The notes under the pieces: model-generated
Databases searched by the model: none
What the model saw: only the letters and a program-made list of their open reading frames with translations
Told to the model about the DNA's origin: nothing
In this document: positions 42,996 to 53,956 of the stretch, piece by piece
Position numbering within the stretch: the first letter of the stretch is position 1
How the letters are laid out: every line of letters starts with the position of its first letter
From: Diphasiastrum complanatum
Lineage: Eukaryota > Streptophyta > Lycopodiopsida > Lycopodiales > Lycopodiaceae
DNA length: 64,000 nucleotides
Direction of reading: 5' to 3'
Assembly (NCBI GenBank): GCA_029204225.1
Contig: CM055102.1
Coordinates: 29,068,969-29,132,968 of the forward strand
Program-made: the position numbers and the translations under genes

Positions 42996-45664
42996 TTAGT
43001 ATAAGCTCTGTTTAGCATGTCGTTGCTGGATGAGATATCCGGTCACTTCTTCCATGAAATCCAATCTGGCTGAACTCTTCTTGTCCTTGGTAAGGTAGAA
43101 GGACTTATGGATGCTATCGAGCCAATGCTGGTCAATCCAAGCTTGAAATCTGGATTGCCAGGGAAGTGCCACTCTATAGTACACTCGGGCCACTGGCAGC
43201 TAGCTGGTCTTCGACTTTTTGTGATGCCAGGACCATGTTTGGGTCAAAACAAATCGACGGCAGAAATTCGTCCCATTTGGTGATGACTCCCATCAAATAC
43301 TCCAAGTCTCAGGCATATTGTGCGGCAATGCGGACTGTGGGATTTGGACAATTTACAAATTTTTTAACAAACTGGACTAGAGCTTGTTTGGCGTCTACGT
43401 CCGTCGTCCACTTGTATTCAGAATGGATCTTTGGCCAGTTTAAAATTTCGATGGTAATCTTGTCCATTGGGGTGCCGCACTCCGCCCATTTGGATATGTG
43501 TGGGTAGGGGATGTAGTGGGAATTGACCCGTAGTTGGCGTGGACTCATGAAATATGCCCTGATGGCTATAGGTTCTCTTTCAAACAGCTTCCTGTGCCAT
43601 TTGGGTTGAGGAGCCAAGGCTGAGATGAAGGCCAGTTCGTTGCCTTGGACCTCCTTGATTGAGACTAGTAGCTGCCAGCCATCGCGTGAGCTTTCATATG
43701 GATACTGGACTAGATAGGCGTTGATTTTGTCCTCTACTGATTTTGGTCTTCTGAAGGCGCGGTTGACAGAAATGGATGTTGAGCCTTGGGATGAGGAGGC
43801 TTGCGCTTGGCTCGAATCTGCTTGTTGGGTGGTGTCAGGGCCTGTATCTTGCCATTGATCTTGCGCATCTGACCTCGTCGCTGCTTGCCCTTGATCTTGG
43901 CTCTGGCTAGCTTGCGCAACATCAAACATTGGTGGCGGTAGAATCACCACCGGGGCCGGTTGAGGTTTATGTGCCATGAGAATCTGGCATGCCTTGACGA
44001 CGCTCTTGGCTTGATTAACTCTTCATTGGCACTTGCACGATACTTGTTAAATTTTGCTTGGTAGTTATTCAAGGTTTGCGTGTATACCGACACCTACTGC
44101 TTGTAGAGATTTATCTCTGCTTGCGTAAGTGGCCTAATGCAGGTACTGGTTGTGCTAACTAGGCGACCTTCTTGTTTTGGAGCGCTTGCACCTCCACTCC
44201 CAAGCATGTGTTTTTCGTTTCATAAATTTGTAATTGTGCTAGCCTTTGCGCAACTTCTTGTTGGAGCTCCTGGACTTTTTTTGAGACGTTCGTGGCTACC
44301 TTTGAGAGGCCTGTAATGTAGTTCTGAAGGTCCTCTTCGTGTTTTTTCAACTGGAGGACCTTGTCCTTTTGTGCCTACTCATCTTAACTGGCCAACTATA
44401 GGTCTTTCTGGAGTTTGGTGAATTTTGCTTGCAGCGTTGTATTACATGTTGCCAGTTTGACTATTCGGACGTCCAACATTGCTTTGATCGCTACCGCTTC
44501 TTGGAGAAAAGTGCCCAAAAGTTGATGCGTCGAAGATAAATCTGTGGGGACTGTTGGTGTGTGTTTTGGTGCATGTTGTGGCTGTTGCGGTGGTGGAATA
44601 ATCTGCACATTGGCAGCAGCAGCATTTTCTACGAGCGTCTCAGGCTCGACCATATCCTCCGGTTGTGTAGGATCAGATCTGATATATGTTTATTGAACAA
44701 GTGCTCCATCAAGCAAAGGTTTATCACTTGGCACCCTGTTGGTATGAAGTCGAGAGAGGTGCAAGCAGGGTCAAAGTGGTGGTGATAGGCGTGAGGATGG
44801 GTTGCTCAAATGAGTGAACATGAGGGATGGAAGGACACTCAAGGGTGGTGTTGAGAATGGAGGTATGTGTCAGAGAAGAATTATCAAAAATGTTCATCGA
44901 GAGGAGGGTGTTATTGAAATTTGTGAGTCTTCTAGATTTATTTGTGCAAATGGGATGGAATGAGAGGAGGGATGGAAGAAGCGATGGTGATGGAGGATGT
45001 GGATGAGGCGAGAACAACATATGAAGGAAGAGGAATTGGAGCGACAAAAGTAGAAGTGTTGGTGGAAGAAAGTGGGAAAACAGAAGTTGTGGATTTAGGT
45101 TGTGAGGGGGCTGTGCGTTGTCGGGTGTTAGGAGGGCTAGATGAAGATGAGGCAGCACCACGCATGCATTTTCTAGCTGTTGTGTCAGTCACTGCTAGAT
45201 GCTAGGTGGTGGATGCAACAGAAGGTGGGACCAGGTTAGTATGTAGACGGTGGCAATGATGGTGGAATGGTTAGACCCCCGAATCTTCTACTCAAGGAGT
45301 GCACATGCAAAGTTACAGAGAAGTGGGCCGGCGATGTGCTCGCGCGTGTTAAGCTTGATGATGATGGATAGCTCATGCATAAGGAAGGCATGCCAGTCAT
45401 ATGACACAACCGAGGGGCTCAAGAATTCTAAAAAGGATTCCACGATCTGGCTCAGCAGCGTGGACTGAATGTGGTCCTTTCAAAAAGTTGACACAACCAA
45501 GAGGTTGTTCAAAAGCCCATTGCTTCAAGAAGGGGGCCAGCAGCTTGAAGTCGAGGGTTTATCAAGCAATCAAACGGTAGGGCCCAGATCTGGGTGATAG
45601 TGGGTATCTCGCATTGGATAACTTTTTTTGTGCCAGTATTGTCAGTAGAGGAAGAAGAAGTCAT
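42996..45664 (-). pseudogene. aORF of element D
   Basis: Starts at ATG 45664 (MTSSSSTDNTGTKKVIQC), matching the start of copy B. After LLEAMGF about 100 codons of the N domain are missing, then YDW/SFLI-equivalent residues in another frame, the MRGAASSSS linker (about 45163) and a Ser/Thr/Pro stretch to about 44650. The coiled coil is at 44653-44159 with several stops. A well-kept Gln/Ser-rich and C-terminal part at 43977-43309 includes KSVEDKINAYL, WKIHSEYKWTTD-type and NCPNPTVRIAAQYA; the end at 43193-42996 has LDFMEEVTGYLIQQ. Complements copy B by showing the start of the C-terminal domain. Function unknown. Confidence 0.75.
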
Positions 45665-46880
45665 GATGTTAGATGGATGGTAAAGATTGTTATCGATGGA
45701 AATGTGAGAAGGCGAAAAGGTGGAAAAGCCGTCAAAAATGGGCGAAAGGCTTAACAAAATGAGAAACTGCAAAAATTGCAAGAATGAAGGCAAAAACGGT
45801 GAATTGAGTGTATAACAGGTGGCTGTGAGAGTAGATGAGGGCGTGTGAAAATTTTCGTTGTGAACGGAGAACTTGGACATTTCAGTGGAATTTTTGGTAG
45901 AGCTTTGCTGAATGAAGTGCCAACTGACTCAAAATCTGCCCTCATATAGCGAAAATTAGAGTGCGTATTAGGAAAAGTGCACTTTCCCAGCTCAGTTCCA
46001 ACCAAAGTTTGCAGGGACCCTCTTCACAATATTCTAAGACCTCAGTGAAGTCTACGAAGGTTCAGAAGGTGATGGCTATCCTGTGAAGATTCTGCAAAGG
46101 TTCAACCCTCACAGGAGGTGAATTCTCGCACAACTTGTTCCAAATATAGGATTTTCAAGATCAGACCTTGTAGGCAGGCTAATTTCACTACTTTGATTAC
46201 ATTTATGCCCTCTACAAAGGTTGGTTTGCAGATCTTGATGCCTTGCGAAGGTTCCTTAGTTTGTGGTTCTATGGACGCTCGCAAACACTCAATTTTGATG
46301 ATTTTTCCATTAGTAACTCTCGCAAATATTTTCATAATGTATCTGGGTCAAATTTAGTGACTGACAAAGTCTCAAGAGTTATTTCCCAAGAGATCTTAAA
46401 AAATGATAGAAAAAGTGCTCTTTTTTAGTGTTTTCTGGTGAGATCTTGAGATTCTCTAATCCATAACTCTTGCAGACTGGTATAACATTGCATCCAAGTC
46501 ATATCTGACTATGGAGAGCTCTCCAACAGTTTTGATGGACAATTGGTAGCTGATCCATCAGTTAAAGTGATTTTTAATCCCATTTTGTTGTTTTTTTTTT
46601 CAAAATTGTCGTCTCTAATTTGCAAGGATGAGGCTGATTATTATTATCTGATGAACCTGCTACCCTTTGGATTCTATCTGAATCTGGATCCCACTTGGAT
46701 CTTATCGGATCTTCCTTGATATGTCCGGATCTTTGCCTGATCTTGCTGAATTTTGGTGGAGTTTGCTTGATCTAACTAGATCTTGGTTTGATTTCATTAG
46801 ATCTAGCTGGGATGACTTTTGATGAGGTTTGATCTGATCATTGTATGCGTCATCCACCCCCTGGATCTATTTCACTGAGG
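45665..46880 (-). other. Pol-aORF spacer of element D with mixed motif array
   Basis: Noncoding. Between 46030 and 46330 about ten motifs mix the A-type (GCGAAGGTTC) and B-type (CTCTCGCA) forms, many decayed, e.g. near 46051, 46089, 46096, 46121, 46209, 46243, 46274 and 46316. GATCT-rich sequence follows (46640-46820) as in B's spacer. Downstream (45665-45900) is the purine-rich aORF upstream region. Confidence 0.6.
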
Positions 46881-48200
46881 TGGCCAGTACTTGTGAAGTC
46901 AGCTACCATTGATGGGAGTATCGAATGGCGTCCCATCTAATTGTTCAAATTTCACGGCTCTATGGCTGGAGGATCTCCTTTGCTTGGAACGGACTTTGCC
47001 AGTGAACTTCAACTTTCTCTTGATTTCTTTAGTTTTATACATGAGGACTAGATCTCTTATCAAAGATCCTTCTTGTGCAATCGACAATAATGCCATGCTT
47101 TGCATTGCTCCTTCTCGGCCGCCAATGCATGCACAACTAGCAAGCGCGTCTCGCAAAGTTTATGTAATGCTTTATGGCGCAATTGTAGAGATTTGGATTC
47201 ATCAAGACATTGCATTGTGGCAATTCTTTATGAAGGTACCAAAAACTCCACTGGCATTACTGCATCTTGACCATAAACCAGTTGAAATGGTGTGTGGTCA
47301 TTGCTTCCCTTGTAAGCTGTTCTGAATGCCTACAGAGCAGCATGTAGCTTGTGCTCCCAATCGGATCTGCTAGCTTCAACTGTTTCTGTGATCACGCTAC
47401 ACAAGATCTTATTGGATGATTCTTCCTGCCCATTACCACAAGGATAATAAGGTGTGCTGAATCGGTGGATCACGAAGAATTCTTCCAATAGGACCTTGAT
47501 CTCATTGACGAAATGGCTTCCACGATCGCTAACTATCTCCACCGGGCATCCGAGGCACACAATGATATTTTTATACACGAACTTGGCAGTTGCTCGAGCA
47601 TCAACTGTTCACACTATCTTGGCTTCGACCCACTTGGTGAGATAATCTGTAGTCATGATGATATATCAGGCTTGTGAACTTCTTGCGGTAGGATAAATTG
47701 GACCAATATAATCCAATCCCCACTTCTCAAACGGTGCTTGGGCTAGAATTGGATGTAAAAGATCATAGTTCAACCTTGTTGGTCTCCTAGGTCTCTGGCA
47801 CACATCACACTTCTTCAAGTATTCATCTGTATCCTTATGTATTGTTGCCCACCAGCATCCTGATTGCAAAATCTTTCGAACAGTAATGTCATATACAAAA
47901 TGCCCACCACCCATGCCTTCATGCAAAATTGAAATAATCTGGGTGGCCTCGTGTGGAAGAATGCATCTTCGAAGAATTCCATCTGGTCCTCTTCAATATA
48001 ATTGGTTGGCAATCAGTTGATAAGGTCTACCTTTTAGTATTAGTTTTCGCTGTTCCGCCTTGGATAGAGATTTATCCAGTTGGCCCCGCATAAGATACTC
48101 AACAATGTTTGTGGCCCATTTAGGTACAATGTCAATGTAAAACAAGGCAGCATCTGGTAGCTCATCGTCGAGTAGGGTTGCAGTTTCCTTCCCCTTGATT
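46881..48200 (-). pseudogene. Integrase of element D
   Basis: Zinc region at 47926-47666 with HEGMGGGHFVYDITVRKI and CDVCQRPRRP, then DYIGPIYP. The core at 47578-47330 has VSDRGSHFVN and NGQEESSNKIL. Stops near 47665 and 47330 and frameshifts in the tail (47156-46899, GREGAMQSMALLS out of frame with KFEQLDGTPFDTPINGS). No chromodomain. Confidence 0.8.
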
Positions 48201-48981
48201 CACAACACATGATCCGCCATATAGTGTTGCTTCCCCTTGAGAACCACTATCTGAAAATCAAACTCCAACAACATAAGTAACCAACGTGTTATTCTCCCCG
48301 TGTTGCAAGGTTTATTAACAAGATAAAGCAAGAGTTGATGGTCTGTATAAAAAGCAAAATGTGTGGCCATCAAGTAATGTCGAAATTTCTTAACCGCATA
48401 GATCATAGCCAGTGTCTCCCGCTTTGTGGTCAAATAGTTTATCTCAGAATCATTGAGCTATCGGCTGGCAAATTGGATTGGGAAATCCTTTTTGTGTCTA
48501 GCTGGCTGGGTTAAGACTGGTCCCACTGCATACTTTGATGCATTTGTATGCACATAAAACTCTATGGACCAATTGAGTGGGCATAATATTGGCGTTGAGA
48601 CCACTGTATCTTTAAGTTTTTGGAAAGTCTGTAGGGCTTCCTCTGTCCAATGTGGTTCCATTGTGAGCTTGTAAATTGGTTGTGCTAACTCTGCAAAATC
48701 TAGAGTGAAAATTCGGTAGTAGTTAGTGTGACCCATAAAAACATAGACTCCGCGGATCGTTCTTGGTGGTGGTAGATCAACAATGGTCCTTATCTTTGAC
48801 AGGTCTGTGGCGATCCCGTGTCTTAAAACTATATGGCCAAGAATGAGGCCATGTATCACCCAAAATTGACACTTCTCTGAGTTCAAAAATATCTGAAATT
48901 TGTGGCGTTTCTTCAGCACCATTTTCAAATTGAATAAGTGCTCGGAGTTAGGTCCATGCATGCACAGATCATCCAAGGTAA
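48201..48981 (-). pseudogene. RT (3' part) and RNase H of element D
   Basis: Minus-strand frame with LTLDDLCMHGPNSEHLFNL (end of the catalytic region), EKCQFWVIHGLILGH, VFMGHTNYYRIF, EFYVHTNASKYAVG (the RNase H Asp-to-Asn change in HTDASK), a stop near 48458, then RETLAMIYAVKKF and YTDHQLLLYLVNK. RT fingers and most of the palm are missing because gag is joined directly to this part near 48980. Confidence 0.85.
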
Positions 48982-50068
48982 GGATAAGAGGTCTGGTACT
49001 AAGTCCTCTTTTGTTGTATGATCCGAGGGTTGAAATTGTCAAAATGCCATTTAGTGCGAAGATGCATTGCACAAGCGGCAAATCCTTTGTGTCAGTTTGA
49101 GGTTTTGTTTCAAAACTGGACACTCATTTGTTGTATGGTTTTGAGTACAAATTGAACACCATACATTTTCTCGATGAGAATATTGTAGTTGGTTCTGTAC
49201 CCGTGGATTTGGAGTTTGTGCTATAACTCCCTACAAGGCCTTCACTTTCTAACCAAACGGCGTCGTAAGTTGTTCCATCTACTGCTTGTGTAACTTCGTC
49301 ATTTGCTCCATCAACAAATCTGTTGATATGTTGAAAGCGTTGGATGCTGCTGCTATCGAGGGAGTCGGATTAGGGGTAGTCGGATATGATTCATCATCTG
49401 AACCCTCATCTTCTTCTCTGATGGTGTCTTCCATTGCTTCTTGCAATGTAGCGTACTACTCCCATCTTTTTAGCTCTCTTCTGATACTTCATGGTAACCT
49501 CGCGAGGAACCACATAATATTTGCATGATCGGGAGTTAGGGCTACAACGCATTCGGATGCTTGACCTGTTCAATGTAGTCCTTGACGCTTTCTCTCTTTC
49601 CCATTTTGACCTTGCTCAGTAGGAGAAACGGATCTTCCAGAAACTTCTTTGGTTTAAAGCGCGTGCTGAGAGCCGCTTTAACCCCTTCCGAAGTGGACTT
49701 TTCTTCGATTGAGAGATTACAAAACCAATCATGCGCTGCCATAATCAGTGACATTGGAAACAACATCAATTTTTTTTGTCGGTGTCTGCGCATCATAGAT
49801 CTCGCACGCTTGCTCGTAGATCTGGAGAAATGATCAGATCTGATGATCCGTCATATTTTGGCATCTCGAACTGAGGTGCTCTCTAAACTACTTGTAGAGG
49901 TGCGACAAGAATAGGTGGGTCCATTGGATTCATTTCTGCTGGGTCTGCTTCTACCTCGATTTGCGTGGCTACTACTCTGGGTAGGTTTGGAGTTTGATTC
50001 GGTACTGATCATTTCTTAGATTCATTCGATGAAGATGTCCAAGGTAGCTGGATCTTGATGGATATGGT
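48982..50068 (-). pseudogene. Gag of element D, fused to RT
   Basis: Capsid segments WFCNLSIEEKSTSEGV, RFKPKKFLEDPFLLL and MWFLARLP-equivalent, then CSICTQNHTTNEC (knuckle 1) and a decayed second knuckle, ending at residues equivalent to YQTFYPY in B. Knuckles 3 and 4, protease and the RT 5' part are deleted. Frameshifts near 49545 and stops near 49455, 49300 and 49250. The 5' end is cut at 50068 by copia sequence. Confidence 0.8.
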
Positions 50069-51183
50069 CTGAAACAAGCAGCCAGACAATGGTAAAGAAG
50101 GATGAAGCACTACGTTCCTTAGGCTTAAAACCTTTATATGTTGAGTCGAATGTCTATATCAAGCATGTCAAAAATGAAATAATCATTCTAGCTGTTTATG
50201 TTGATGACACACTTATCTTCTCAAAAAAAGATAAGTTAATTTCAGATGTCAAAAGAGACATTTCTGGAATATTTGAGATCGTTGACCTAGGAAAAGCAAA
50301 AATCTATCTAGGCTTGCAGATCGAGAGAGACTTTGAAGGTGGTAAGTTGTATCTTCACCAATAAAAGTACACTCAAAAGATCATTGAAGACTTCAACATG
50401 CTCGAATGCAAAGGTGTGCATACTCCCATGATACTTAGGACAATACTGAGCAAGGCAGATTGTCTGCAGACTCTCGAGGAAGAGAAGCGAATGGCCAATA
50501 CACCCTATCGTAGGCTGATTGGATCATTGTTGTATCTAGCAGACAACACCATACCTAATATAGCATTTGCTATATACAAGCTGAGCCAATTTAATTAGAA
50601 TCCATGATCGTTACATTGGAAATTAGCAAAGAGAGTAGTACAATATCTCTAGGAAATAAAAGACTATGGATTGTGTTATTAAAAGGAAGTTGGATTTCGG
50701 ATCAAATCTTATAGCGACGCAAGCTGGGCATCCATGAAGGATGATAGCAAAAGTATCTCAAGAGGTTGTACTCTAGTATCTAGCACAGCCATACTCTGGA
50801 TAAGCAAAAAGCAAACAACAGTAGCTCAATCTTCTTGTGAAGCGGAATATGTAGCAACAACCAAGATGGCAAACGAGCTGATATGGATCAAGCAGATGTT
50901 GGAAGGATTTGATAATTCTATTTCTGAACCTTATGTCTTGTTAATGGATAACACTTCAGCAATCTATCTTACAAAAGATCCTGTATTTCATTCGAAAACG
51001 AAGCACATAGCTATCAAGTATCATGTTATTCGAGACTTAGTCGAGAAGAAGATATTGAAGACAGTCTTCATACCTACAGAGGAAATGACAGCTGATATCT
51101 TTACAAAGCCACTTAGTAAAGCTTTGTCCGAGAAGCAACGAAGAAGATTGGGGTTAATCCAACTGCCCACTTTGAGAGGGAGC
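50069..51183 (+). pseudogene. Copia RT-RNase H fragment
   Basis: Plus-strand RT part with LAVYVDDTLIFSKKD (catalytic YVDD), GIFEIVDLGKAKIYLGLQI and PYRRLIGSLLYL, and RNase H with SYSDASWASMKDDSKS, SCEAEYVATT, DNTSAIYL, HSKTKHIAIKYHVIRD and EEMTADIFTKPL. Stops at 50362, 50596 and near 50650. A purine tract (51174-51183) precedes the 3' LTR. The 5' two thirds of the element is absent. Confidence 0.9.
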
Positions 51184-51770
51184 TGTAGAACACTGGATCA
51201 GACAGATCTTGATTCTACTAATAAAGTGCATAGTTTACTTGACAAAGGATGAGAAACGAACTTGAACTCGAAACATTTATATCGTGATCAACCTCGAAAG
51301 ATTCGCAAAATTTATCTTGCTTGAAACTCGAAAAAATCGTGAAAGATTTGCAAAATAGTTTCTTGTTGAAGCTCACAGTTTCTTGTTGAAGCTCAAAAGA
51401 TTCGCGAACAGTATCTTGTCACGAAATATTCTGTTTCTTGTTCAAACCTTACCTGTCGCGAAATTGTCGCTTGTTGCCAATTCGCGATATATTCAGGATT
51501 CTTCTTCGAGCTCAAATCTGTCAACTGTCATTAACAATTTGCGAAACACGAAGATGTCGCGAAGAGACAAGTGTCACAAAGAATTCGCGAAACACAAAGC
51601 TGTGACGAAGAGATAAACTGTCGCGAACAAAAATTATTCAAGCCTGGAAACAAAGCGTTTATTTAAAAATCAACCATTGTAAACAGTTAGATCTACTGTT
51701 ACAGAATTAAAAGGCCAAAAGAATTGTAATTAAAGGGCCAAAAGACCTAACCTGTAATAATATAAATACA
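51184..51770 (+). repeat. Copia 3' LTR with TCGCGAA repeats
   Basis: Starts TGTAGAACAC right after the purine tract. About six copies of TCGCGAA, two of them as the palindrome TTCGCGAA (51401-51408 and 51584-51591), plus many CTCGAAA and TTCGCAAA variants, lie between 51265 and 51625. GTCAACTGTCATTA near 51520 is shared with the LTR at 38503-39240. The right end is near 51770, where a gypsy LTR remnant begins. Confidence 0.7.
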
Positions 51771-52048
51771 TGTGCAAGAAACACAAATGAATCTATGGTG
51801 TAGGAAGAAACACACCCCACCTACTACCATTTGACTTTTGACTAATCCCAAAAAACTTAGTAACCTAACTTAAGCTTAACTTTGGCCTTCTAATATTATT
51901 TTAATTACATGGACCAAAGTCAAGTTTATTGCCAAAATTATATATTTACAAGTGCTCATTGGGCCATGGGCTTATACACGCAGGATGCCACAACCCTCGC
52001 AACAATTATCGGCTAATTTATTTATTTACATTGTCATACCCTTAACAC
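51771..52048 (-). repeat. Gypsy LTR remnant (element D 5' LTR)
   Basis: Matches the B-type LTRs: GAAACACAAATGAATCTATG is shared with 2195-2220, ATTATTTTAATTACATGG with 2325-2340, and GGGCTTATACACGCAGGATG with 15250-15270. It ends CCCTTAACA at 52048, corresponding to the LTR terminus CCCCCAACA of element B. Only the outer part of the LTR survives. Confidence 0.7.
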
Positions 52049-52980
52049 CTCGACACACGAACGTATTGGGGGAGGACATTTCTCTTCCAATGCTACTGCT
52101 AGGGAAATTCTTTTGGCAAGATTTTGGTGGCCAACCTTATTTAAAGACACCCATGCTTATGTAAAAGTTTGTGACGTTTGCCAACGTGCAAAGAATATCA
52201 ACACATGGCACACAGTCATGATATATCTTGATTGCCACTAATTATGCAACAAAATGGATAGAGGATAGAGCAACGCGCAAAGGAGATGCAAAATTTGTAG
52301 CACGCTTCCTCTATGAAAACATTATCACTCGATTTGGCTGTCCAATAGAGCTTGGCAGTGATCGAGACCCTCAATGAAATAATCAACAACTTACTGATTC
52401 ATTACTTTGTTACACACCAAAAGAGTACCCCCCCCTGTACTATCCTAGATGCAATGGACTAGTTGAATCTACAAATAAAATGATTTGTAAAGTCTTAACC
52501 AAGATAGTAGAAACAAGTCAATCGGACTAGGAAACTAAGTTATTTTCTGCTATCTGGGCATATCGAACAACATCGACGCGAGCCACGAGTTGGAAAACAC
52601 CATTTGAACTGGTATATGGCCAAGAGGATGTTATGTCAGTAGAATTTTTAATTCCTTCCCTACGCGTCACTTTAGCATATGCCAATGACTTGTGTTTACG
52701 TTGACAAAATTGTGTGAAACACGACTTATATCCTATCATGCACATATAGTTTATAAACTACGGCAGAAGGCTTGGCATGATCGTCATGTTCGGATTAAAG
52801 ATATTCAAGATGGTGATAAAGTTTTACTTTACACATCTTCCAAGGTCCATCTAGGGAAATTGAAATTCTGTAGCCAAGATCCTTACATTGTCAAGAAATT
52901 TTTTACAAACGGTGCAGTGCAATTAGAAACCCTAGAAGCCATACCCCTTGACACAATAGTCAATGGTAGCCGACTATGAA
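52049..52980 (+). pseudogene. Integrase of element E
   Basis: Zinc region HERIGGGHF then CDVCQRAK, followed by a core in which the first catalytic Asp is Asn (ATNYATKWIED instead of ATDY), then ENIITRFGCPIEL, SDRD and NGLVESTNKMI. The tail has QKAWHDRHVRIKDIQDGDKVLLY and LDTIVNGSRL. A deletion after CQRAK, a stop near 52377 and others are present. No chromodomain. Confidence 0.8.
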
Positions 52981-53284
52981 AGTACTACGAGGATAATTTT
53001 TCAGTAAGTCCTGTGTAAAAATATCTTTCTGATTTATTTTGCAATCTACTTTTCTGTTTTTTCTCTATGTATATTTCTTCCCAAGTTTTTTGAAAAACCA
53101 TTGATTTTACACTTATTCAAAAATCACAAATATTTTAAGTTATTTGCATCGACAGTCCATTCGACAATACGTTCTAATTAACATCCGATGATTGCATCCG
53201 CCAAGCTACATCCGACGATTGCATCCGAAACAGCTGACTTTTCGTATCGATTTACAAAATTTTCAATTGTATGTCTGCTTGGCT
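52981..53284 (+). other. Pol-aORF spacer of element E with CATCCGA motifs
   Basis: Noncoding, AT-rich. Between 53183 and 53235 the units ACATCCGATGATTG, GCATCCGCCAAG, ACATCCGACGATTG and GCATCCGAAAC follow one another, a compact version of the array at 2765-3215. This is the same position as the arrays in A, B and D. Confidence 0.6.
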
Positions 53285-53956
53285 GGCAGCAACCTCACAA
53301 ATTTTGGCTCTCCCAATGGCCATAAGGAGAAGCCAGTGAAGCTAACCAACATGTTGCAGTAGCCATATGCCCGATTCCTTGACACTTCAATCGACAAGTG
53401 GAAGAACAAGGATGGCATTCTCCTCGAAGCCATCAAGTGCAAGGAACTGGGAGCTGCCTTACCTTACTAAGTACACTTATACACAAAAGGCACATCTGTT
53501 GAGGATCTCCCTCCATATTTTGCCATGCTGGGAGAATCCTATGAGGGCCGACATAACATGTACAATTGGGCCGGATTCATCTCCCGACAATTGATCACTG
53601 CCATTCAAAAGAGAGCCCTAGTCACATCATTGGGCTACATCCTTTTTGATCTAGCTCGAAGTCAATCCTTCATCGACTTGAAACTGGCATTGGCTCTCAA
53701 AGATTCTACAACTAGCCGAGGCTATACACCATCAACAGCTTCAGCCCCACCTCCTCAACAAGATGCTATGTTTAAGAACGTCAAGTCAAGAAGCGACATG
53801 ACCGGTCATCACCACACGTCGCTCACCTTGCTGATACTACACCACCAGCAAAGAAGTTGAGGAATAAGATGATCGCCAGCAAACCACCTCCTGAATCAGA
53901 GAAGACATCAGATATCCCACAGGCGAAGGCAAAGAAGTTGACTCCTAGGAAGCAGA
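53285..53956 (+). pseudogene. aORF N-terminal domain of element E
   Basis: Diverged N domain: ARFLDTSIDKWKNKDGILLEAI, then YNWAGFISRQLITAIQKRA and SLGYILFDLARSQSF. These align in spacing with NNGYLIEAI, YDWHSFLIREL and GPLLCNFACALLE of copy B. A stop at 53468 and a frameshift near 53840 are present. A basic Lys/Pro-rich stretch (EKTSDIPQAKAKKLTPRKQ) follows and is cut by the chromovirus inversion at 53956. Integrase lies just upstream, as expected for this ORF. Confidence 0.65.

Larger units (their letters stand above)
42966..52048 (-). mobile_element. Gypsy element D, rearranged, with aORF
   Basis: Minus strand: LTR remnant (52048-51771), copia insertion (51770-50069), gag (50068-48982), direct junction to RT (48979), RNase H, integrase, spacer, aORF (45664-42996). 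About 2.9 kb from the gag knuckle region to mid RT is missing relative to B. The 3' LTR is missing, being cut at 42966. Closest in sequence to element B. It lies between two parts of element E and so probably inserted into it. Confidence 0.75.
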
